This document shows positions 7,124-11,183 of a stretch of 11,183 bases of DNA, piece by piece. This DNA is from JAGLYP01 sp034659435 (GTDB lineage Bacteria > Patescibacteriota > Patescibacteriia > Patescibacteriales > UBA12075). The notes under the pieces are model-generated. The model was not told where the DNA came from, made no database searches, and was given only the letters and a program-made list of their open reading frames with translations. The DNA is taken from positions 1 to 11,183 of the forward strand of contig JAYEHJ010000070.1 in NCBI GenBank assembly GCA_034659435.1, read 5' to 3'. The stretch's first letter is position 1, and each line of letters begins with the position of its first letter. The translations under genes were made by a program, and so were the position numbers.

Positions 7124-7636
7124 TTAAATTATCATTTGATTTAATAATTTACTTCCCCGAATGGTCGCAGCACTCACAGATACCTCGAATATATTGGCAA
7201 CCATTTCTATATTATCAGATTTCTCCCATATCTCTATAAATTTTTTTTCAGGCATTAAAATTTTAGCCGCTAATTTGTTAGCTTCAATTTCTCTCTCCTC
7301 TCCTCTCTTGGTTAACTGCTGATCGTCTTCTCTTTTAAGCGACTGTCTATTAGACGTTACGTAATCATCCCCAATTTTGTCTTTATGTTCTAAAAAATGA
7401 GCAATTTCATGCGCTATTGTAAATCTTTTTCTAACTGGAACATGGTTTTTATTAACATAAATAACAAATCCATCATCTTCTTTTCTGATAAGACCTGATT
7501 GATTTTTTGACAAGCTATCTGTATTAAAAATTTTAAGCCCTAATTCATGAGCTATATCAATAACGGAAACAGGTGTGTCATTATTATGCTTTTTTAAAAT
7601 CTCTAAAGTTTTTGAAGAATAATTTGTTTTAGACAT
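7124..7636 (-). CDS. ImmA/IrrE-family zinc metallopeptidase
   Basis: This 170-residue protein has the COG2856/DUF955 signature. A zinc-binding HEIAH (76-80) follows KRFTIA, and a downstream glutamate, probably E118, lies in EIEANKLAAKILMP (116-129), which fits the family pattern ExEANxFAxxLLMP. The N-terminus (8-35) looks like the usual helical region, and the C-terminal MVANIFEVSVSAATIRGSKL (145-164) matches the common family tail with HTH-like sequence. Family members cleave repressors of mobile elements (ImmA on ImmR) or the DNA-damage repressor DdrO (IrrE). No HTH repressor gene is adjacent here. Instead the next gene, four bases downstream, encodes a small membrane protein. The pair lies between eno and the mutase genes, has a possible promoter in the upstream gap, and has lower GC than eno. 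It could be a defence, toxin-antitoxin-like or stress-signalling module; its substrate cannot be read from the sequence. Confidence 0.9.
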   Translation of the reverse strand: MSKTNYSSKTLEILKKHNNDTPVSVIDIAHELGLKIFNTDSLSKNQSGLIRKEDDGFVIYVNKNHVPVRKRFTIAHEIAHFLEHKDKIGDDYVTSNRQSLKREDDQQLTKRGEEREIEANKLAAKILMPEKKFIEIWEKSDNIEMVANIFEVSVSAATIRGSKLLNQMII

Positions 7637-7694
7637 ATAATTATAAATTTTAAAGTTAACAAATATATTTTTTTATATTTTAATTAACTAGTAT

Positions 7695-7724
7695 TTTATG
7701 AAAATTATGATGTTAAATAGTCAA
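7695..7724 (-). promoter_or_regulatory. Possible sigma-70-type promoter for the peptidase cassette
   Basis: On the minus strand TTGACT (7724-7719) matches five of six consensus -35 bases. After 18 bases comes CATAAA (7700-7695), which matches four of six -10 bases; TAAAAT two bases further on is a better match at a 20-base spacing. The predicted start would leave a leader of roughly 50 bases before ATG 7636. The region is very AT-rich, so chance matches are likely. Its position in the largest gap of the gene series gives it some weight. Confidence 0.3.
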
Positions 7725-7736
7725 GTATTCATTATC

Positions 7737-8993
7737 TCACAACCCCTCCTCAATCTCCATTAAACGATTATATTTTGCCAATCTTTCACTGCGCGATAAA
7801 GAACCGGATTTTATAAAATCAGCGTTAGCGCCGACTGCCAAATCGGCAATAAAAGTATCGCAAGTTTCACCGCTCCTGTGCGATGCCATAACTTTGTAAT
7901 TATGCTTTTGCGCCAATTTAATACACTCCATTGTTTCCGACAAAGTTCCTACTTGATTCGGCTTAATCAATATTGCATTTGCGGCTTTTTCTTTAAGCCC
8001 TTTTCTTAATCTTTTGATATTTGTCACAAACAAATCATCTCCGATTAAAAGCATTTCTTGCCCCAGTTCTTTATTTAATTCGCGCCAGCCATCCCAATCA
8101 TCCTGATCTAATCCGTCCTCAATTGAAATAATCGGAAACTTCCGAAACCATTCATAATACAATCCGATTAAAGTATCGCCTGAATATTGCGCGTTATCCA
8201 GTTTAAAAATATATTTGCCTGTTTCTTTATTGTATAATTCAGAAGATCCCACATCGGTTCCCAGTCCTATATCTCTTCCCGGTTCATACCCCGCGTTGAT
8301 TATGGCAGCCATTATCAATTCCACCGCCTGAATACTTGATGAAATATCAGGCGCGTATCCGCCTTCATTGCCGACATCAGTATCAAAACCGGCTTTTTTC
8401 AAAATATGCCCAAGCTCATGAAAAATTTCCGCGCCCATTCTCACTTTTTCTTTAAAACTTATTTTCTTTATGGGCAAAATCATAAATTCCTGAAAATCTA
8501 AATTAGTATCCGCGTGCCGTCCGCCGTTAAAAATATTAAAAGACGGTGTTGGTAATCTATACTCTTTTTGTTTTATTTTATAAGTTTTAGATATATATTT
8601 ATATAATTCTTGTTTTTTTGCCATTGCGGCCGCGCGCGCGCAAGCCAAAGAAACTGAAAGAATCGCGTTTGCTCCCAGCTTTTTTTTATTTTCTGTTCCG
8701 TCCAGCTTAATCATTATATCGTCAATCTGCTCCTGTTTCGCAACATCCTTGCCTTTTAAGGCTTTAAATATTTTTTCATTAACATTTTTCACGGCCTTTA
8801 GCACGCCTTTGCCGCCATATCTTTTGGAATCATTATCCCTTAACTCCCAAGCCTCATGTATTCCCGTTGAAGCGCCGGAAGGAACGCTTGTCTTAGCGCT
8901 TAAACCGTCATCAAGAATTATTTTGGTTTCAACAGTTGGGTATCCGCGCGAATCCAAAATTTCGCGCGCGATAATTTTTTTTATTTTTTTCAT
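7737..8993 (-). CDS. eno: Enolase (phosphopyruvate hydratase)
   Basis: Enolase dehydrates 2-phosphoglycerate to phosphoenolpyruvate, using two magnesium ions, in the cytosol. The 418-residue product is close to the usual bacterial length of about 430 and appears complete. The N-terminal domain has AREILDSRGYPTVE (9-22) and the catalytic-loop SGASTG (39-44). In the barrel, the expected residues are all present: H160 in NGGRHAD, E169 in DFQEFM, E210 in GNEGGYAP, the metal ligands D247, E292 (SIEDGLDQDDW) and D319 (IGDD), the base K344 in ILIKPNQVGT, SHRS at 371-374, and K395 ahead of SGSLSRSERLAKYNRL. The gene begins at ATG 8993, 31 bases after the membrane protein, and uses a TGA stop. It is followed by a roughly 100-base gap before the peptidase gene, the largest break in the minus-strand series. 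Codons are richer in GCG and CGC than those of the two genes that follow. Confidence 0.97.
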   Translation of the reverse strand: MKKIKKIIAREILDSRGYPTVETKIILDDGLSAKTSVPSGASTGIHEAWELRDNDSKRYGGKGVLKAVKNVNEKIFKALKGKDVAKQEQIDDIMIKLDGTENKKKLGANAILSVSLACARAAAMAKKQELYKYISKTYKIKQKEYRLPTPSFNIFNGGRHADTNLDFQEFMILPIKKISFKEKVRMGAEIFHELGHILKKAGFDTDVGNEGGYAPDISSSIQAVELIMAAIINAGYEPGRDIGLGTDVGSSELYNKETGKYIFKLDNAQYSGDTLIGLYYEWFRKFPIISIEDGLDQDDWDGWRELNKELGQEMLLIGDDLFVTNIKRLRKGLKEKAANAILIKPNQVGTLSETMECIKLAQKHNYKVMASHRSGETCDTFIADLAVGANADFIKSGSLSRSERLAKYNRLMEIEEGL

Positions 8994-9024
8994 ATTAACT
9001 TATAATTAAAATTTATATTATTTT

Positions 9025-9894
9025 TTATTCTCCTAAAGGATCATAACCATTATCAATCTCATCTCCGTCCGAATATCCGTCTCCGTCAGTATCGCTTAAT
9101 TTTGGATCAGTAAGATAAACATTAATTTCATCATAATCGCTTAAACCGTCATTATCAAAATCCAGCAAATTTGAACACTTTTCATCTAAACAAACATCTT
9201 TAAGCTCTTCGGTGCCTGTCGCGTGATTTTGCGTTTTATCTTCTTGTGTTGAAGTTGAAATTTCCACTGAAAAATCTTTTTTAATAAATTCTTCAACCGC
9301 CCCAACTTTAAACACGCACGAACCATTATCGCAAATCGCCAAGCCTTCTTCGCATCTATACAACTGCGGACAAATAATAGTATGACAGCTATTGCTCAAT
9401 TTACTATTCCATTCTTCCAAATATTTTTTATTAATCGCTTCTTGAAAACCTCCTGACGAACATTCACAGCATCCTTTTCTCGTTATTACGCAATCTGAAT
9501 CAATCTCACATTTTTTCCAAATTGGCAAAATATCTTTTTTATCAATATCTTTTAAAATATCGGAAATATTGGCTATATTCTCATGAACTTTACCACTAAT
9601 GTTAATTACATCTGATAATAAAAAATATATGGCATATATTACCAGCAAAGCAATCAAAAAACCGCCGACAATACCGATTAATGAAAAATATTTTCCTCTT
9701 TTTTTTCCTTTTTTTTCCAAATTTCTAATTCTTTCGTCAAATTTCTTATTATTTTTGCTATAATCCGCTAAAGCGCTAGACCTTCCGCCGCTTAAACGGC
9801 TAATATTTTTTTTAATTTTTAAATTTTCCGCGCGGTTGTTTTCATGATTTTCTTTGTTTGTTTTGTTTTGCTTATTGTCTAGGTGATCAAACAT
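9025..9894 (-). CDS. Single-pass membrane protein with cysteine-rich domain and thrombospondin-type-3 calcium repeats
   Basis: No specific function is recognised. The 289-residue protein has a lysine- and asparagine-rich polar N-terminus (1-70, probably cytoplasmic), one strong transmembrane segment at about 71-93, and an exported C-terminal part. The exported part contains a cluster of ten cysteines (C129, C135, C142, C143, C145, C170, C175, C181, C188, C193) that look suited to disulfides, then a Ser/Thr/Glu-rich linker with C235 and C240. It ends with two acidic calcium-binding repeats, DFDNDGLSDYDE (245-256) and DTDGDGYSDGDE (268-279), of the thrombospondin type 3 kind. The positive-inside pattern (KKGKKRGK before the helix) supports N-in, C-out. 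It sits between pgk and eno, 17 bases after pgk and 31 before eno, so it is probably cotranscribed with glycolytic genes although nothing in it suggests metabolism. An envelope or adhesion role is inference. The start is ATG at 9894; no Shine-Dalgarno sequence is visible. Confidence 0.85.
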   Translation of the reverse strand: MFDHLDNKQNKTNKENHENNRAENLKIKKNISRLSGGRSSALADYSKNNKKFDERIRNLEKKGKKRGKYFSLIGIVGGFLIALLVIYAIYFLLSDVINISGKVHENIANISDILKDIDKKDILPIWKKCEIDSDCVITRKGCCECSSGGFQEAINKKYLEEWNSKLSNSCHTIICPQLYRCEEGLAICDNGSCVFKVGAVEEFIKKDFSVEISTSTQEDKTQNHATGTEELKDVCLDEKCSNLLDFDNDGLSDYDEINVYLTDPKLSDTDGDGYSDGDEIDNGYDPLGE

Positions 9895-9911
9895 ATAAAA
9901 TTTTAATTTAA

Positions 9912-11183
9912 TTAAAAACCGCTAACTAGCCCTTTTATCCCCGGCATTTTCCCTTTGCTTAAAAAAGCAAGCATCGCGCCGCCGCCGGTGGAAACCCAAT
10001 TAATATCATTGATCGTTTTTGTCATTTTTAAAGCCTCAATGGTTTCTCCACCGCCAACGATGCTAAAAACCGATTTTTTTGAATTAATCGCCAAAGATCT
10101 GGCAATAGCCAATGTGCCATGCTTAAATTTTTGCTCTTCAAACATTCCCACGGGACCATTCCAAACAACAGTCGCTGCATTTTGTATATATTTTCTATAA
10201 AAATCAACAGTTTCGTATCCAATATCCAAGATATAATCCCTTTTTCCAATTTCATTTATTTTTTTATTACGCGCGTCCCAAAAACTTTTTTTATTACTCA
10301 CTCGCAAGTCAATCGGCAAGATAATATTTTTGTCCCAGCCTTTCTTAATAAGCTTCTTCGCGAATCTCACGCTCTCTTTATCAACCAAAGAATGTCCCAC
10401 TTCATAACCGTGAGCCGCGAAAAAATTATTTGCCAAAGCTCCTCCCAATAAAATACGATGAGCTTTTTTCCGAAATTTCTTTATTAAAGGAATTTTTGTT
10501 GCCAATTTTACTCCGCCGATAATTAAAATTAGCGGTTGTTTTGAATTTAAGGCTTTTTCCAAATGTAAAATTTCTTTTTCCAAAAGTAAACCGGCGCAGC
10601 CGGGCAAATATTTTTTTATCGCGCTTACAGAAGCATGCGCGCGATGGCTTACGGCAAAAGCGTCATTAACATATATATCAGCCAATTTTGCCAAATGACG
10701 AGCCAAAACCGCGCTATTCTCTTTTTCGCCTTTTTCAAAACGAATATTTTCCAAAAATACAATTTCAGAATTTTTCATTTTAGCAACCGCTGTTCCAACA
10801 TAAAAACCGGATATATCATTTATTAATTTGATCGGCTTATTAATTTTTTCTTTTAAAAAATTTACCACAGGCAATAAAGAATATTTTTTATCCTTTTTTG
10901 CCGCGTCTGGTCTTTCCAAATGAGACACAATAATAATTTTGCTTTTCTTTTTTAATAAATACTCAACTGTCTCCAGCCCTTTAATAATCTTATAATCATC
11001 CAAAATCCTCCCGTTTTTAACGGGAACATTAAAATCACAGCGCAACAAGATCCTTTTTCCTGTTAAATTTTTAATATTTTCATATCCAGCATTTTTCAAA
11101 TTTTCAGCTGTTTTTTTTCCAATTCCAGGAATTTCTTCTAATTCAATTTTTCTTTCTTCTGCCAATTCTTCTTTGCTTCTTAT
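9912..11183 (-). CDS. pgk: Phosphoglycerate kinase with N-terminal helix-hairpin-helix extension (5' end open at window edge)
   Basis: Phosphoglycerate kinase transfers the acyl phosphate of 1,3-bisphosphoglycerate to ADP in cytosolic glycolysis. Numbering from a TTG at 11165, the kinase core starts near residue 36. Visible motifs are the substrate-binding RCDFNVP (42-48), SHLERP (81-86), LENIRF (138-143), VNDAF (166-170) with SHRAHAS (173-179), GGVKLATK (217-224), VVWNGPVGMFE (333-343), the nucleotide-loop GGGET (371-375) and STGGGA (392-397). The core is close to normal family length. Ahead of it, residues 9-33 read as a helix-hairpin-helix motif (EIPGIGKKTAENLKNAGY), similar to the N-terminal domain of RadA-like proteins. 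The frame stays open upstream of the TTG (IRSKEEL) to the window edge, so the true start probably lies outside. No in-frame ATG occurs before residue 130. A TTG at residue 23 would give a conventional-length enzyme, but the conserved hairpin motif upstream argues that it is translated. Odd points are G-to-E in SHLGRP and P-to-Y in the usual DIGP. The stop is 17 bases before the next gene. Confidence 0.93.
   Translation of the reverse strand: MRSKEELAEERKIELEEIPGIGKKTAENLKNAGYENIKNLTGKRILLRCDFNVPVKNGRILDDYKIIKGLETVEYLLKKKSKIIIVSHLERPDAAKKDKKYSLLPVVNFLKEKINKPIKLINDISGFYVGTAVAKMKNSEIVFLENIRFEKGEKENSAVLARHLAKLADIYVNDAFAVSHRAHASVSAIKKYLPGCAGLLLEKEILHLEKALNSKQPLILIIGGVKLATKIPLIKKFRKKAHRILLGGALANNFFAAHGYEVGHSLVDKESVRFAKKLIKKGWDKNIILPIDLRVSNKKSFWDARNKKINEIGKRDYILDIGYETVDFYRKYIQNAATVVWNGPVGMFEEQKFKHGTLAIARSLAINSKKSVFSIVGGGETIEALKMTKTINDINWVSTGGGAMLAFLSKGKMPGIKGLVSGF

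Noticed and set aside
6799..7636. Calling the pair a classical ImmR/ImmA mobile-element control module
   Set aside because: No repressor with an HTH domain, integrase or transposase is present in the window.
8625..8642. GCGGCCGCGCGCGCGC run as a structural or Z-DNA-like element
   Set aside because: It is explained by Ala and Arg codons of a conserved enolase segment (CARAAAMA) with GCG/CGC preference.
9028..9033. GGAGAA as a ribosome-binding site for enolase
   Set aside because: It is 34 bases before the enolase ATG, too far, and is simply the last Gly-Glu codons of the upstream gene.
10119..10451. Plus-strand open frame of 110 codons, and similar plus-strand frames at 2400-2681, 3143-3376 and 8749-9009
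   Set aside because: All lie antisense inside strongly conserved minus-strand genes, and their translations show no domain or motif.
11065..11165. Reading the helix-hairpin-helix part of pgk as non-coding sequence upstream of a TTG start at residue 23
   Set aside because: The upstream codons encode a coherent hairpin motif (PGIGxxTAExLxxAGY) in the same frame, which is unlikely by chance. Kept as an alternative only.

Overview
The window looks like a piece of a Candidate Phyla Radiation (Patescibacteria, Parcubacteria-like) genome. This is inferred from style, not from a marker gene. The DNA is AT-rich, all nine confident genes lie on the minus strand and are tightly packed, most starts lack a Shine-Dalgarno sequence, and one protein is a single-pass membrane protein with thrombospondin-type-3 calcium repeats, a type common in that group. 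TGA is used as a stop by at least three genes, which argues against the recoded (UGA = Gly) Gracilibacteria and Absconditabacteria.

Transcription runs right to left. At 11183-9912 is phosphoglycerate kinase carrying an unusual N-terminal helix-hairpin-helix extension; its reading frame is still open at the window edge. Next comes a cysteine-rich, calcium-repeat membrane protein (9894-9025), then enolase (8993-7737). A roughly 100-base AT-rich gap with a possible promoter leads into a two-gene cassette: an ImmA/IrrE-type zinc peptidase (7636-7124) and a small two-helix membrane protein (7119-6799). The cassette ends at a perfect 14-bp palindrome. Two complete, divergent cofactor-independent phosphoglycerate mutases follow in tandem (6768-5170 and about 5165-3570). 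A polysaccharide flippase (3568-2132), a GT4 glycosyltransferase (2132-1056) and a GT2 glycosyltransferase (1059-358) follow with spacings of +1, -1 and -4 bases.

Phosphoglycerate kinase, phosphoglycerate mutase and enolase together carry 1,3-bisphosphoglycerate to phosphoenolpyruvate, the lower payoff half of glycolysis. The flippase and two glycosyltransferases look like part of a surface-glycan pathway. The near-zero spacing from the second mutase into the flippase suggests that central carbon metabolism and envelope glycan genes share a transcript. The peptidase/membrane-protein pair interrupts the glycolytic series and has lower GC than enolase, so it may be an acquired module.

Bases 1-357 hold no gene I can support. 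They contain a bidirectional-looking terminator with two mutually exclusive hairpins (253-288), a nested inverted repeat touching the last codons of the GT2 gene (291-367), and four copies of a short motif close to TATAGTTAAGGACA in both orientations.

The most unusual items are the helix-hairpin-helix/phosphoglycerate kinase fusion, the ImmA-type peptidase paired with a membrane protein inside a glycolytic cluster, the tandem pair of intact mutases, and the repeat and hairpin cluster at the 3' end. I did not see a clearly recognisable new multi-gene system; the peptidase/membrane-protein cassette is the best candidate.
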